The notes beneath the pieces were generated by a model that saw nothing but the letters and a program-made list of their open reading frames with translations, was not told the origin of the DNA and did not search any database. A program made the translations under genes and the position numbers. This document shows positions 48,036 through 56,948 of a stretch of DNA of 60,656 bases, one piece after another. This DNA is from a virus, in IMG/VR virus record IMGVR_UViG_3300044691_000256, positions 1 through 60,656 of that record; one strand, written 5' to 3'. Position 1 is the first letter of the stretch, and the number at the start of each line of letters is the position of its first letter.

Positions 48036-48320
48036 ATGCTAGTCCAAGTCTCAGCCTGTAAATGTGACGCTTGCGGTCATATATGGCTGAAACCTGCTGT
48101 TATTCCTACTCATTGCGCCAAGTGTCACTCCCGCCAATGGAACAAGGGTAAGGCAGAGCGTGACGAATCAGCACAGGCTAGTGTGACAGTTGAGCACGTT
48201 GCCTTATCGTTGCCTCCGCTAGTTCACACGGCGACACTCAAAGTACCGTCAATGCTTCGACGTGTCCACAATAAGCGAGACTGCCGAGTTTATAAGTGTG
48301 GATTGTGCGCTGCTGCCTGA
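48036..48320 (+). CDS. Zinc ribbon protein
   Basis: 94 residues. CKCDACG at 8-14 and CAKC near 27 form a zinc ribbon followed by a basic tail (RQWNKGK). The second half has CRVYKCGLC. Start of the rightward right-hand region. Confidence 0.65.
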   Translation: MLVQVSACKCDACGHIWLKPAVIPTHCAKCHSRQWNKGKAERDESAQASVTVEHVALSLPPLVHTATLKVPSMLRRVHNKRDCRVYKCGLCAAA

Positions 48321-48771
48321 CTAGGGTTACGTGGATTAAGCGAGACTGATTTTTTCTCCGCAATTTGTCTAAGTTTTGTGGACACTGTGAGTTAGCCTGA
48401 GATTTTAAACGGCACGTTAGTCTATCACAAATAGAATCAACGATATAGCAACGTGTTGTGACAGTTTTGAGCCAGTTTGCAACGAAATGACGACCCAAGC
48501 GAGGGAGATTCGGCCAGTATCGACGCGGTTTTAGGGGTATCTGGCTATAGATATGCCCTCTGTGTTGTGACGCAGGTTGTTGATTGCAGATGGGTTAGCT
48601 CTGCCTGACCCGTCTAGGAGTCCCAGAAGCCGAAGGTGATGTACCCGGCATGTCCCCTCGACCGGCTTGCTACTCCTTCACTTCACCTAGCAATGGCCTA
48701 CTTCGATTTCTGGACGCCATCCGGACGAAAAAATAATTTTATATTTCTGGACGAAAAATGGACGGAGAACA
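48321..48771. other. Gene-free stretch before the structural genes
   Basis: No convincing gene or tRNA in about 450 bases. The last 60 bases are AT-rich (AATAATTTTATATT) and hold TTCTGGACG twice with CGAAAAATGGACGG, fragments resembling arms of the dispersed site. A late promoter may lie here but no clear -35/-10 pair was found. Confidence 0.4.
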
Positions 48772-48936
48772 ATGGCAAAGGTAAAAGAGGTAAAAGGCTT
48801 CAAGGCAAACCAGGCGAAGATCGCCAAATCTGAAGGCGTATCTCCAAAGTCAGCCGGAGCGATCATGGCAAGTTCTACCCGCAAGGCAAGTCCTGCGGCC
48901 AAGAAACGCAACCCCTCACTCAAAAAAGTCAAGTAA
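48772..48936 (+). CDS. Small basic phage protein
   Basis: 54 residues, FKANQAKIAKSEGVSPKSAG then SSTRKASPAAKKRNP. The pattern (lysine-rich, KANQAKIA) recurs in phage structural regions. First of the rightward late genes. Confidence 0.7.
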   Translation: MAKVKEVKGFKANQAKIAKSEGVSPKSAGAIMASSTRKASPAAKKRNPSLKKVK

Positions 48937-48950
48937 AGAAGGAGCCTGAT

Positions 48951-49238
48951 ATGGCCGCGTACGACGATCCAAGCGTTTACCCCAAAGAGTACTACAACTA
49001 CGGACCCACAAGCACGGACAAGACTTATAGCGGTGGCATTTTTGGTAGCCTCGCGGGCAACAACGCGCAGTCCCGTGCCCCGAAGTTCAAACTGGAACTG
49101 GCTTCGGGACCAATTACGGTAGAAGCTGTCGACATCAGGTGGGAAGACCGCTTCGTCAAGTTCTTCAAGACCGCAAACACTCTGGCCTTAGCCGTTCCGG
49201 ATCAAGATATCCGCACGATTCAGTTGGTAGTCGAGTAA
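48951..49238 (+). CDS. Hypothetical structural-region protein
   Basis: 95 residues, beta-rich with a Gly/Ser-rich middle. AGAAGGAG site. No family recognised. Confidence 0.65.
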   Translation: MAAYDDPSVYPKEYYNYGPTSTDKTYSGGIFGSLAGNNAQSRAPKFKLELASGPITVEAVDIRWEDRFVKFFKTANTLALAVPDQDIRTIQLVVE

Positions 49239-49245
49239 AGGGAAT

Positions 49246-49365
49246 ATGGAACCGATCCTCATCCTCGCCGAGTTCGCACTCATTGTCTACCTTGCCTACG
49301 AGAACCGCGAGTTGAAACTGGCTGCGCCGAAGCGGGATAAGACTGGGAAGTTCGCACCGAAATGA
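49246..49365 (+). CDS. Small membrane peptide
   Basis: 39 residues; hydrophobic helix at 3-18 (ILILAEFALIVYLAY), then a basic tail. ATGA-coupled to the lysozyme-like gene, so it may be a lysis accessory such as a holin-like peptide. Confidence 0.6.
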   Translation: MEPILILAEFALIVYLAYENRELKLAAPKRDKTGKFAPK

Positions 49366-49784
49366 CTCTCCAGGAAGCCATCGCGCACGAGGAAGGGTTT
49401 TACGATCCGCACTCTCGGTCAGGCCGCAATCATAATCCCGGCGATCTGAACTACGGTGACTTCGCACAAAAGCACGGAGCTACCCGGCTTGAGGTCATCC
49501 CACCCGGCTACAGTTCGAAGCCTCGGTTCGCTTACTTCCCAGACGACGTTACCGGGTTTGCTGCGATGACCGCACTCCTCCGACTTCCGGGCAAGTTCGA
49601 GACACACCCCGGACCCCCTGTAGTTAGAAAGCTGGTCGCGGGCTACGCAGGATCTACCGTGAGCGAATGCCTGAACCGCTGGGCACCACCTTCAGACGGA
49701 AACGATACAAGCGCGTACGAAGCCAACGTCTGTAAATGGGTTGGGTGTGGGCCGACGGACATCATAGATCATTTGTTGGGGTAG
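49362..49784 (+). CDS. Lysozyme/muramidase-like protein
   Basis: 140 residues. EEGFYDPHSRSGRNHNPGDL at about 9-28, then FAYFPDDVTGFAAMTALLR and a C-terminal SECLNRWAPPSDGNDT. This layout is that of small phage peptidoglycan hydrolases, in which the Glu near the N-terminus would be catalytic. Placed behind a membrane peptide, it is a plausible endolysin or tail lysozyme. Confidence 0.7.
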   Translation: MTLQEAIAHEEGFYDPHSRSGRNHNPGDLNYGDFAQKHGATRLEVIPPGYSSKPRFAYFPDDVTGFAAMTALLRLPGKFETHPGPPVVRKLVAGYAGSTVSECLNRWAPPSDGNDTSAYEANVCKWVGCGPTDIIDHLLG

Positions 49785-49786
49785 CC

Positions 49787-50161
49787 GTGACGAAGCCCGA
49801 GGAGATGTTTCACCTTTACAATAGCCGATACTTCCGGAACTCCCTGCCTAAATGCAAGATCGTGTGGGCGGACATGGATAGCTTTGGTGAATACTGCCCG
49901 GTCTATCACAAAGCTTATAAAACGGAGGCAGAGGCCAAGAAAGCTATTCGCACCGGAGAGTTCGCAACCAACGGTAAAGTTACCCACTGTATAAAACTTG
50001 CGCGCTGGTCTAAGAAGCAACGCAGACAATGGATGTTTACTCTGATCCACGAAATGGTACACGTTAAACTCCGCAACGAACCCGGCGATTACCACGGGCA
50101 TAAATTCCAGCGGGAAATGAAACGTTTGGCAAATTGTGGCGCGTTTGGTTATCTGTGGTAG
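49787..50161 (+). CDS. SprT-like zinc metalloprotease
   Basis: 124 residues from GTG at 49787. LYNSRYFRNSLPKCKIVW near 8-25 is the SprT family start and FTLIHEMVHVKLRN near 83-96 the HExxH zinc site. SprT-like phage proteins may process structural proteins or DNA-protein crosslinks. Role inferred. Confidence 0.85.
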   Translation: MTKPEEMFHLYNSRYFRNSLPKCKIVWADMDSFGEYCPVYHKAYKTEAEAKKAIRTGEFATNGKVTHCIKLARWSKKQRRQWMFTLIHEMVHVKLRNEPGDYHGHKFQREMKRLANCGAFGYLW

Positions 50162-50164
50162 GTT

Positions 50165-50497
50165 ATGGTCGGCTACTCTGAATCCCCGCATCCAGATATG
50201 GTCGATTCCTGGCGTTGTACTAGCTGCGACCGACTGATCTACAACACCTCCGTAGTCGACGGTCAGACCGTGCCTCGTCAAGGCGCTCCGTTACCGCTGT
50301 GGGCCGATAAGAATTTTCCCTCGGTTTGCAGCCTGTGCTACGAGATGTACTCGGCACTGGACAAAATCAAATCTGGATACTGGAGAGGTAGTACTGGTAG
50401 TACCACGAGTAAACCTCTCAACTCCGACAATTCATTCGACGTGTTCCTGAAACATGAGGGAACGGTCAAAAAATCAACACTACTTCCCTCAAAATAA
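50165..50497 (+). CDS. Hypothetical zinc-binding protein
   Basis: 110 residues with CTSCDRLI near 18 and CSLCYEMY near 55. The second half is Ser/Gly/Thr-rich. A short GTAGTACTGGTAGTACCAC palindromic stretch lies in it near 50388. No family recognised. Confidence 0.6.
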   Translation: MVGYSESPHPDMVDSWRCTSCDRLIYNTSVVDGQTVPRQGAPLPLWADKNFPSVCSLCYEMYSALDKIKSGYWRGSTGSTTSKPLNSDNSFDVFLKHEGTVKKSTLLPSK

Positions 50498-50509
50498 GGA
50501 ATAAAACTC

Positions 50510-51121
50510 ATGGCATCCGTAAACACCACCGTTGGTTATCAGAACCTCCCTGCCCAAGTCATCTCGACGGGTACCGAAACCGCATTGCTTGTACCCGCGC
50601 AGGGTTTGTACGCCGGTCTCCCCTCCCCCACTCTTACTGCTGGTGCGGGTCTTGCAATTGGTTTCCCGCCCGACATCGCTGGTGGCATCTATGACGGACA
50701 CCCGTTCGTCGTGAGCTTGTTTGGTAAGGTCACCACAGGCGGTTCCCTCACGTTCCTGCCCAACATCTACCAAGTGTCCGCCGCGACTCTGTTGGCGGGT
50801 ACCCAGGCTACGCTTGCCAATGACCACGTCGTAGTCACCACGACCGCGACTACCGTTGCCACCACGACCGTCAACTTCTCGATCCAGGCTCAGTTCATTT
50901 GGGACTCGACTTCGAAGATTCTCGGCGGACAGGTGCTTTCTGCCGCGATCAAGGGTGTCAACATCGTAGCCAACGGCGGAACGGTTAGCACGCAGCCAGC
51001 GACGACCATCGTTACTGCTGTCGGTATCAGCGATCTGAACTTCATCCCGTCGTTCACGTTCGGCACCGCCAATGCTGCAAACTCGGTTCAGGTCACGGAA
51101 TTCGTAATCGACCGCGCATAG
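50510..51121 (+). CDS. Structural protein, Thr/Ala/Gly-rich
   Basis: 203 residues, beta-rich, with many Thr and Ala and no catalytic motif. Composition and place among late genes suggest a capsid decoration or tail structural protein. Confidence 0.65.
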   Translation: MASVNTTVGYQNLPAQVISTGTETALLVPAQGLYAGLPSPTLTAGAGLAIGFPPDIAGGIYDGHPFVVSLFGKVTTGGSLTFLPNIYQVSAATLLAGTQATLANDHVVVTTTATTVATTTVNFSIQAQFIWDSTSKILGGQVLSAAIKGVNIVANGGTVSTQPATTIVTAVGISDLNFIPSFTFGTANAANSVQVTEFVIDRA

Positions 51122-51155
51122 CTCTCCTGGTTAGAGGTGCTGCCCGAACCTCAAT

Positions 51156-51180
51156 CCCCGTGTGAACCGGGGTACCTTTT
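51156..51180 (+). terminator. Rho-independent terminator
   Basis: CCCCG pairs with CGGGG around TGTGAAC, followed by TACCTTTT. A second hairpin (GAGGT/ACCTC) lies just before it. It separates the structural gene from the HNH insert. Confidence 0.7.
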
Positions 51181-51196
51181 CGAAAGCAAGAATTAA

Positions 51197-51949
51197 ATGG
51201 GCAATCCTTGGAAGGATCACGTCGGGTCAACATTCGGAGATTTAACCGTTGTTGCCTTACTAACTAAGACAAAGAAAACATCCAAATGGAAATGCCTTTG
51301 TAAATGTGGCTTGTATCACACGGTCAGTTCTAAGAATCTTGTGGGCGGACAAGTTACTCGTTGCTTTGAGTGCTATATCCAATCTAGGCGGAAAATACCG
51401 GAAGATTTAACAGGTAGACGATTTGGTGGGTTCGTAGTTCAGAAATATGCGGGGCGAGAAAGAACAAAAGGCGAGCATATATGGTTCTGCCTTTGTGACT
51501 GCGGGCGTACTGCGACAGTAAAGGATAGAAGACTCCACAACAACGTAGCCACTCGTTGCACCAAATGCGCCACCACAAAGCACGACCGATCTAAAAGTAA
51601 CGAATATTTTCTATTTGTCGACGCTAAATCCAGAGCCAAGAAGTATGGGATGGAGTTCACCCTTGAGTTGGACGACATCGTGGTTCCGGAATTATGCCCC
51701 TGTTTGGGAATTCCAATTCAGAGGAAAATTGAGCGCCCTGGTAATCTCTCAAAAGAAGATAGAGATAGCGGAATAAAGTATCGCCTTAACGACAATAGTG
51801 CCTCTCTGGATAGAATAGACAGTTCAAAAGACTACATCAAAGGCAATGTGTGGGTTATCAGCGCACGGGCCAACCGAATCAAAAATAACTCTACTCCGGA
51901 CGAGCTTGTTAAAATAGCGCGCGCTGTGAGACGAAGGCAAGCTGAATAA
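51197..51949 (+). CDS. HNH homing endonuclease
   Basis: 250 residues. Two zinc-ribbon-like units (CLCKCG to CFEC; CLCDCG to CTKC) precede CPCLGIPI near 172 and SASLDRIDSSKDYIKGNVWV near 209, the HNH signature. The gene is visibly more AT-rich than its neighbours, a sign of recent insertion between two structural genes. Confidence 0.85.
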   Translation: MGNPWKDHVGSTFGDLTVVALLTKTKKTSKWKCLCKCGLYHTVSSKNLVGGQVTRCFECYIQSRRKIPEDLTGRRFGGFVVQKYAGRERTKGEHIWFCLCDCGRTATVKDRRLHNNVATRCTKCATTKHDRSKSNEYFLFVDAKSRAKKYGMEFTLELDDIVVPELCPCLGIPIQRKIERPGNLSKEDRDSGIKYRLNDNSASLDRIDSSKDYIKGNVWVISARANRIKNNSTPDELVKIARAVRRRQAE

Positions 51950-51950
51950 G

Positions 51951-52280
51951 ATGGCAAATTCTTTGAACTCGCTCCCTTGTACGGTAGATCAGGATCTAGC
52001 CTCTTTTGGGGCGGGGCAGACCATGCAGTCCAAGCCCTTCGGCATCCGCGTATGGAAGATCGCTCTGGTCGCGGCTGCCGCAACAACCGCAGGCACGGTC
52101 ACAATAACGGAGCCGAACAGCGGTATTCCTCTCACCGCCCCTATGTTGGTCCCCGCTGGTTCCGCCACTGATACTGTTTTGTTCTACGACAACCCGACAC
52201 AGCTTTTGCAGTGGCGCGATTTTAAGGTCACAGGTGTTACGGCAACAGGAACACGACTCTTTATTTGGTACAGAGTGTAG
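51951..52280 (+). CDS. Structural protein
   Basis: 109 residues, beta-rich, Ala/Thr-rich, ending FIWYRV. Resembles small capsid or tail structural proteins in composition. Its stop shares a base with the tail spike start (TAGTG). Confidence 0.6.
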   Translation: MANSLNSLPCTVDQDLASFGAGQTMQSKPFGIRVWKIALVAAAATTAGTVTITEPNSGIPLTAPMLVPAGSATDTVLFYDNPTQLLQWRDFKVTGVTATGTRLFIWYRV

Positions 52281-54076
52281 TGGACAATGCACTAAAATTC
52301 GTTTTCGCGGCAACATTGCTCTTGTCTGGGGTGGCCTACGCTCAGATTCCGGTTACACCCGGAGGCGGGGGCGGAAGTTCCGCATCAGTCTGCCCGCTGA
52401 AGAATGCAACCAATATCTGCATCACCGAAGCACCGTACAACGCTGTGGGCAACGGCACGACCGATAACACCGCAGCATTTATCGCGGCCATCGCAGCACT
52501 CAACGCTCAACCAGGATGCGGAACCATTTGGGGGCCGGCTGGAGTCTTCGCTGTCAATGGTCCCTTGCTCGACACGAGCGGGGCTAACGCTGTTCTGCCC
52601 ATGCCGACGATTCCCAACTATGACCCGAATCTATGTCTGATTTCAATTCGAGGCTATCAGCCTGCAACGACTCCGAACGTGGGGTTTGTTATCAAGACTT
52701 CGCACACTGGAGGAGGGAGTTTTATCGGCGGATTCGACAGCGCTACGGGTGGGGGGTTCCCGCCATTTACCAACGTGTGGCTCGATTTGCAAGACGTTCT
52801 CCTGCTCGGACCCGATAACCCGGATTTCGTGATGGTGAACGCTCTGCACATCATCGACTTTACGCATAAAAACTTAGTCATCGAAACCGCCACGAATGCC
52901 CAACCTTCTAATGCTGCGGGATGGGGGATCAGATATCCAACTCTCGCGAACGGGACGCATCTTGTAGGGGAAGGATTCAACGCAATTCTCGGATTCTATA
53001 ACTGCCTTCAGACTGGAGAGCACCTGAACCTCTCTACGATGGATTGTGAGTTCTACGTAAATGGCATAGTAGCTGACAACGGAGCTAATATCGGAGCATA
53101 CCGGGGAAACACGGCTCACGTCACTTATGCATGGCTCGGGCCCGGAAACAATCAGATTGCCGCAGGGCCGAATAAATCAGCGCTGCAAATTGACACAGTT
53201 GATTTTGAGCACGGTACGGGACTGGCCGTCAATGACCCAAGCAATTTGATTTACGGGGTGGGCAACTACAACGTTCCGGAACCTATTGGCGCATACAACT
53301 ATTGCGCTATCCCCGTAAGCGGGGGAACAAACTTCACATTGAAGTCTTTGTGGTGCCCCGCCGTTACAAGCACCTTTGTTCCGACCCTAAATCTAGTGGA
53401 CAATTGGCAGTCTCAAGATGGTTCGGGCACAACTCTTGCTAATACGGGTTCGGATTCAACCAACTCCGCAGCAACTACTAGTGTGACGTGGGTATCCGCA
53501 ACCGGATTTACCGGTAATGTAGCTACCTACAACGGAACCTCGTCGCTTGCCACCGCGACGAGCGCGGCGAGTACTAATTTTGACGGGACGACGCCCTTCT
53601 CTGTCTGCGCATGGATCAACGTAAGCTCTTATGCGTTCAACGCAGCTTTCATCGCCGACAATTTGAATTCAACCGCAACGACAGGGTGGGGCCTTGGCAT
53701 ATTCGGCACGACGAGCGGTACTGCCGGAAGGATCATAGCCGACGTTATGAGCGCTTCGGGAAATGGGATTTTCATGCAGACTACCGCCGCCACCATCCCA
53801 GCAACCGGCACCCTGAATCTCGCCTGCATGACTTATGATGCAACGAAAACCGCAGCCGGGACTCTCGTTTACGTAAATGGATCTGTGGCGGCGACCACGG
53901 CCAGCCAAAACAACCTTACTGGGTCTATAGCCAGTGGACAGTCTGTGATGTTGGGAGAGTCGCGTTTTGGTGGGCAATTCTTCCCTGGAGCTATTGGCCG
54001 GGTGCGAGTATACAGCAGGTTGCTGTCTGCATCCGACATCTCGCAAATGTTCGCCCTTGGACCTAATACGTTCTAG
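52280..54076 (+). CDS. Tail spike-like protein: signal peptide, beta-helix and LamG domain
   Basis: 598 residues from GTG at 52280. An N-terminal hydrophobic stretch (KFVFAATLLLSGVAYAQ, residues 6-22) looks like a Sec signal peptide with AYA-Q cleavage. A Gly-rich linker leads to a pectate-lyase-like beta-helix (about 50-370, starting with the typical NAVGNGTTDNTAAF). The last 190 residues resemble a LamG/concanavalin-like domain with WINVSSYAF and AIGRVRVYSRLLS. It probably binds or degrades host polysaccharide. A signal peptide on a tail fibre is unusual. Confidence 0.8.
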   Translation: MDNALKFVFAATLLLSGVAYAQIPVTPGGGGGSSASVCPLKNATNICITEAPYNAVGNGTTDNTAAFIAAIAALNAQPGCGTIWGPAGVFAVNGPLLDTSGANAVLPMPTIPNYDPNLCLISIRGYQPATTPNVGFVIKTSHTGGGSFIGGFDSATGGGFPPFTNVWLDLQDVLLLGPDNPDFVMVNALHIIDFTHKNLVIETATNAQPSNAAGWGIRYPTLANGTHLVGEGFNAILGFYNCLQTGEHLNLSTMDCEFYVNGIVADNGANIGAYRGNTAHVTYAWLGPGNNQIAAGPNKSALQIDTVDFEHGTGLAVNDPSNLIYGVGNYNVPEPIGAYNYCAIPVSGGTNFTLKSLWCPAVTSTFVPTLNLVDNWQSQDGSGTTLANTGSDSTNSAATTSVTWVSATGFTGNVATYNGTSSLATATSAASTNFDGTTPFSVCAWINVSSYAFNAAFIADNLNSTATTGWGLGIFGTTSGTAGRIIADVMSASGNGIFMQTTAATIPATGTLNLACMTYDATKTAAGTLVYVNGSVAATTASQNNLTGSIASGQSVMLGESRFGGQFFPGAIGRVRVYSRLLSASDISQMFALGPNTF

Positions 54077-54315
54077 AGCGGCTTGTCGCTTATCTTGATG
54101 CCGTCATAGCCGCAGACGTTTTTAGCAAACGAGAGAGCGTCTTTCTCTTCTACGAATATTGCTGTATCCACTTTGTTGTAGACGTTCCATTCACCAAGGC
54201 TTTCATTCCACGAAACAACGGCGCATTGTCCTCTGCTTGGCGTGGAAAAGTACTGAGTGGCATGGTGCCGGTTGCATCCGCAGAGGAGCAGTAAGAGTAT
54301 CACACATCTTCGCAT
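54073..54315 (-). CDS. Small lipoprotein on the opposite strand, candidate lysogenic conversion gene
   Basis: 80 residues. MRRCVILLLLLCGCNRHH is a lipoprotein signal with a lipobox-like LCGC. The mature part has Cys and aromatic residues. It is the only leftward gene among the late genes and has its own dispersed site (54337) upstream. This is typical of a moron expressed in the prophage state, such as an exclusion lipoprotein. Function inferred. Confidence 0.6.
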   Translation of the reverse strand: MRRCVILLLLLCGCNRHHATQYFSTPSRGQCAVVSWNESLGEWNVYNKVDTAIFVEEKDALSFAKNVCGYDGIKISDKPL

Positions 54316-54374
54316 CCCGATATTCTAGCACGGCGCGTCCATTTTCTGGATAAAAGTTCTTCTAAAGGAATCTC

Positions 54375-54638
54375 ATGAAAGAAACACGTTCTAAATCAGG
54401 TATGGGCGGCGGCAAGAAGAAGTCAGGCAAGAAAGCCCATCACGTCTCCATCCATCACGCCAAAGGCGGCGGCTACATTATGAAACATCACTCGGCGGCT
54501 GAAGAGTCTGCCGAGGATGAGATGAGTCCCGCACCCGACATGGCTTCCCTTCAACAGCAACTACAGGGAGCAATGGCACAGCCCGGCGCGGCCCCGGCAC
54601 CCGCTGGTCCCCCGGCTGGCGCACCTCCGGGAATGTAA
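54375..54638 (+). CDS. Hypothetical basic Pro/Ala-rich protein
   Basis: 87 residues: Gly/Lys-rich start, a His-rich segment, then a Pro/Ala-rich tail. Low complexity. It lies directly before the terminase gene; a small-terminase or packaging role is possible but unsupported. Confidence 0.6.
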   Translation: MKETRSKSGMGGGKKKSGKKAHHVSIHHAKGGGYIMKHHSAAEESAEDEMSPAPDMASLQQQLQGAMAQPGAAPAPAGPPAGAPPGM

Positions 54639-54642
54639 CTGA

Positions 54643-56583
54643 ATGGCTGTAACTTTTGACAACCTAGTCCACCAGTATGAAGACGCTTGGCGGATACCGT
54701 CTAACGAGCTTTTCGATTATCTCCTCCTGAGCTACGAGGATTTGATCAACGAAGCCAAGCTGGGCATGGACCGAATCCCCAACTCCCCTCTTGGCCGAGA
54801 AGTACGCCGTCGTTGCAAGCAAGACCTCTTTTTTTTGGCTAGGTATTTCACGTGGGTCACGAACCCAGCTTTTACGGGTGTCGGAGTTGAGAATAATCTA
54901 ATTGACGAGGCGCATTACAAAGTTGTCTGCGACCTGTTTGTCGAAAAAGACGACCGCCGTGCGATTGTAGATCAGTCAAAATTTAAGACCCGCCTCTTGC
55001 TGTGGCCCCGTTCGGGCATGAAGTCGACCATCGACCACGTCGACACGGTTCAGTGGATCTTGAATTTCCCCGAGATCCGCATCCTGTACCTCACGGCCAG
55101 CGAAGACCTCGCCGAAGGTTTCGTTCAGGAGATCAAGGGTCACTTTGTTATCCAGCAAGACAATCCAAGCTGGATGGTATTGTTCTTCCCGGAGTTTTGT
55201 GTTGCTGAAAAAGACTTGGGTGCGGCAAACACCTTTACCTGTCCTGTGTGGGCGGCCAAACAAAGAAAAAGAAAAGAACCCACGGTATTCGCCGGATCGG
55301 TCGGGAAAAACAAATCGGGTTGGCACTACGAACTCATCAAGGCCGACGACGCTGTATCGGACAAGAATTCTGAAAGTTCCGAGCAGTGCGAAACGATTTC
55401 GAAGAAGTTGTACCTTGCCGAGAAACTGCTTGTCCTCGGAGGAGTGTACATTGACTACGTCGGCACACGATATTCGCCAGAAGACCACTACGGAAAAATC
55501 CTGGAGAAGAACCTGGGTGATCCTGACATCAAAGTTACGGAGGGTCAGAACTGGACTCTGTGGACGAACGAGACTACAGGCGTCAAGATTCTTGTCGGGG
55601 TAGCAATCAAGATAAAACTAGAGGTTGTCCAGAAACTGGAAGCCGAAGGTAAGCAAGCGACTTTTCAAACCGCCGGTGCGGATGGATGCAGTTATCTCCT
55701 CCCGCACATCATGTCTTACAACTGGCTGATGCAGGACTTGGCCAAGGACGAAAAGAGTTTTGAAGGACAGCGTAACCAGAACCCCCGAGTCACTTCTTCG
55801 ATTGTCTTTGATCGAATTACTTTGCTCAAACAGACTCGCCCTTGGTCTGAGATGCCGGTTCAAGGTCCGGTTTCACAGGTGTGGGACTTTGCCTTCAGCT
55901 CTAAGAAGGGCAGAGACTACTCCACCGCCTGTTCGATTATGTGGGGCGAGGACAAAGAAAAAAAGGTCTCGGTCGGATTCGTTCAGCAGATCGTTCGCGA
56001 CAAGTTCAATCACTACACTCTGGCGCAGGCAATCGTCGATCTTGCGATACGATACAGACCTTTTGTTATCGGAGTAGAAGATGCGGCGGGTTCTCGGTTT
56101 CTCGAACCCACGATCCTGGCGGCGGCCATCAAGACCAAAGACGCGCACATCATCCAACTGTGCAGCCACATAGACTGGATAACTCCGGATAATCAGAAGG
56201 ATGCAAAGAAAGTCCGCATGGCTTCCCTGTATCCCTGGCTCAAAGAGGATCGTCTCCGCTTTCTCAATACGTGCATGGCCCCGAACAGCATGGATGTCCT
56301 GTACGGAGAGTTCGAAAAGTGTCTCACCAGCCACCACCACGACGATATCCCCGACGTTCTTTCCATGCAGCCGCGCTACGCCCCCCGAGCAACACAGGCG
56401 ATTGTAGAGAACAACGAAGAGATGATGAGTAGGTCAGACACTCTCTGGAACATGATCTACACCGAGGGTACCGACCAATTCGGCAGAGTAGGCTACGGCC
56501 CGGCACCAGTCCCCTTCAACCCAGAGCAGGAAGACATGCTAGAGGATGAGCCGAACGTCGATAGTTATTTTCAGTTTAGCTAG
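54643..56583 (+). CDS. terL: Terminase large subunit
   Basis: 646 residues. ATPase: LLWPRSGMKST near 120 is the Walker A of the Terminase_6 group, with an acidic Walker B region near 225 (IKADDAVSDK). Nuclease: WDFAFSSKKGRDYS near 410, GVEDAAG near 475 and HHHDDIPDVL near 563 are the acidic RNase H-like motifs. It cuts and packages phage DNA into the head through the portal protein. Confidence 0.95.
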   Translation: MAVTFDNLVHQYEDAWRIPSNELFDYLLLSYEDLINEAKLGMDRIPNSPLGREVRRRCKQDLFFLARYFTWVTNPAFTGVGVENNLIDEAHYKVVCDLFVEKDDRRAIVDQSKFKTRLLLWPRSGMKSTIDHVDTVQWILNFPEIRILYLTASEDLAEGFVQEIKGHFVIQQDNPSWMVLFFPEFCVAEKDLGAANTFTCPVWAAKQRKRKEPTVFAGSVGKNKSGWHYELIKADDAVSDKNSESSEQCETISKKLYLAEKLLVLGGVYIDYVGTRYSPEDHYGKILEKNLGDPDIKVTEGQNWTLWTNETTGVKILVGVAIKIKLEVVQKLEAEGKQATFQTAGADGCSYLLPHIMSYNWLMQDLAKDEKSFEGQRNQNPRVTSSIVFDRITLLKQTRPWSEMPVQGPVSQVWDFAFSSKKGRDYSTACSIMWGEDKEKKVSVGFVQQIVRDKFNHYTLAQAIVDLAIRYRPFVIGVEDAAGSRFLEPTILAAAIKTKDAHIIQLCSHIDWITPDNQKDAKKVRMASLYPWLKEDRLRFLNTCMAPNSMDVLYGEFEKCLTSHHHDDIPDVLSMQPRYAPRATQAIVENNEEMMSRSDTLWNMIYTEGTDQFGRVGYGPAPVPFNPEQEDMLEDEPNVDSYFQFS

Positions 56584-56678
56584 ATCAGACGGCCCCGTTC
56601 GTTCACACGGGCAGAGGAAGGCAGCCTAAAACTGTCCATCCTGCGCCCGATTGGAACGTCGGGACACATTCAAAGTTT
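56584..56678. other. Hairpin-rich gap after the terminase
   Basis: Two small hairpins, CCCGT/ACGGG (near 56594) and CCCGA/TCGGG (near 56646), stand in this gap. With the tRNA-like element that follows, the whole 56584-56948 segment appears to be structured RNA or DNA. Confidence 0.45.
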
Positions 56679-56785
56679 TGCTGAGTGAGTGGAGAAACGG
56701 CATTCCACCTCGTTCAACATCAGAGGCGGGCCGCCCGAGGTTATGCGGCAACGGCTCGTGTGCAGGTTCGAATCCTGCCTCAGCA
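56679..56785 (+). tRNA. tRNA-like element with perfect acceptor and T arm
   Basis: TGCTGAG (56679-56685) pairs with CTCAGCA (56779-56785). GCAGG-TTCGAAT-CCTGC (56762-56778) is a perfect T arm directly before it. A GTGGA/TCCAC D-like arm follows the 5' acceptor and a CCTC/GAGG arm with loop GTTCAACATCA comes next. The total length (107) and an extra GCCGC/GCGGC hairpin are not those of a normal tRNA, and no anticodon can be fixed. Either a degenerate tRNA or a tRNA-mimicking structure. Confidence 0.4.
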
Positions 56786-56948
56786 GAAATTTAATAAGTG
56801 TGGTGGCACCTGATCGGGTAAGTAGTTTTCCACCAGGGGCAGAATAAGCGCCCCAAAGTTTCGTGGCCGAGAAGTGGCCACGGTAGTCCATTTTCTGGAC
56901 AAAACATAAATTCACTAAATTCCCAATTAAAGTACTAAGAAAGCATCC
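56786..56948. other. Hairpins and a dispersed site before the next head gene
   Basis: GGTGG/CCACC (56801-56834), GGGGC/GCCCC near 56836 and CGTGGCC/GGCCACG near 56863 are inverted repeats. A perfect dispersed site (56886-56900) lies in the opposite orientation to the genes. No gene is present. Confidence 0.5.

Noticed and set aside
48600-48700. A possible tRNA in the gap before the structural genes
   Set aside because: No T arm (GGTTCGAATCC-like) and no acceptor pairing could be found.
55626-55640. GTCCAGAAACTGGAA in the terminase gene, and ATCCAGATAATGGAC at 57822 in the portal gene
   Set aside because: Each has a change in the otherwise invariant centre and lies in the site-poor late region; they could be chance matches, so they were left out of the count.
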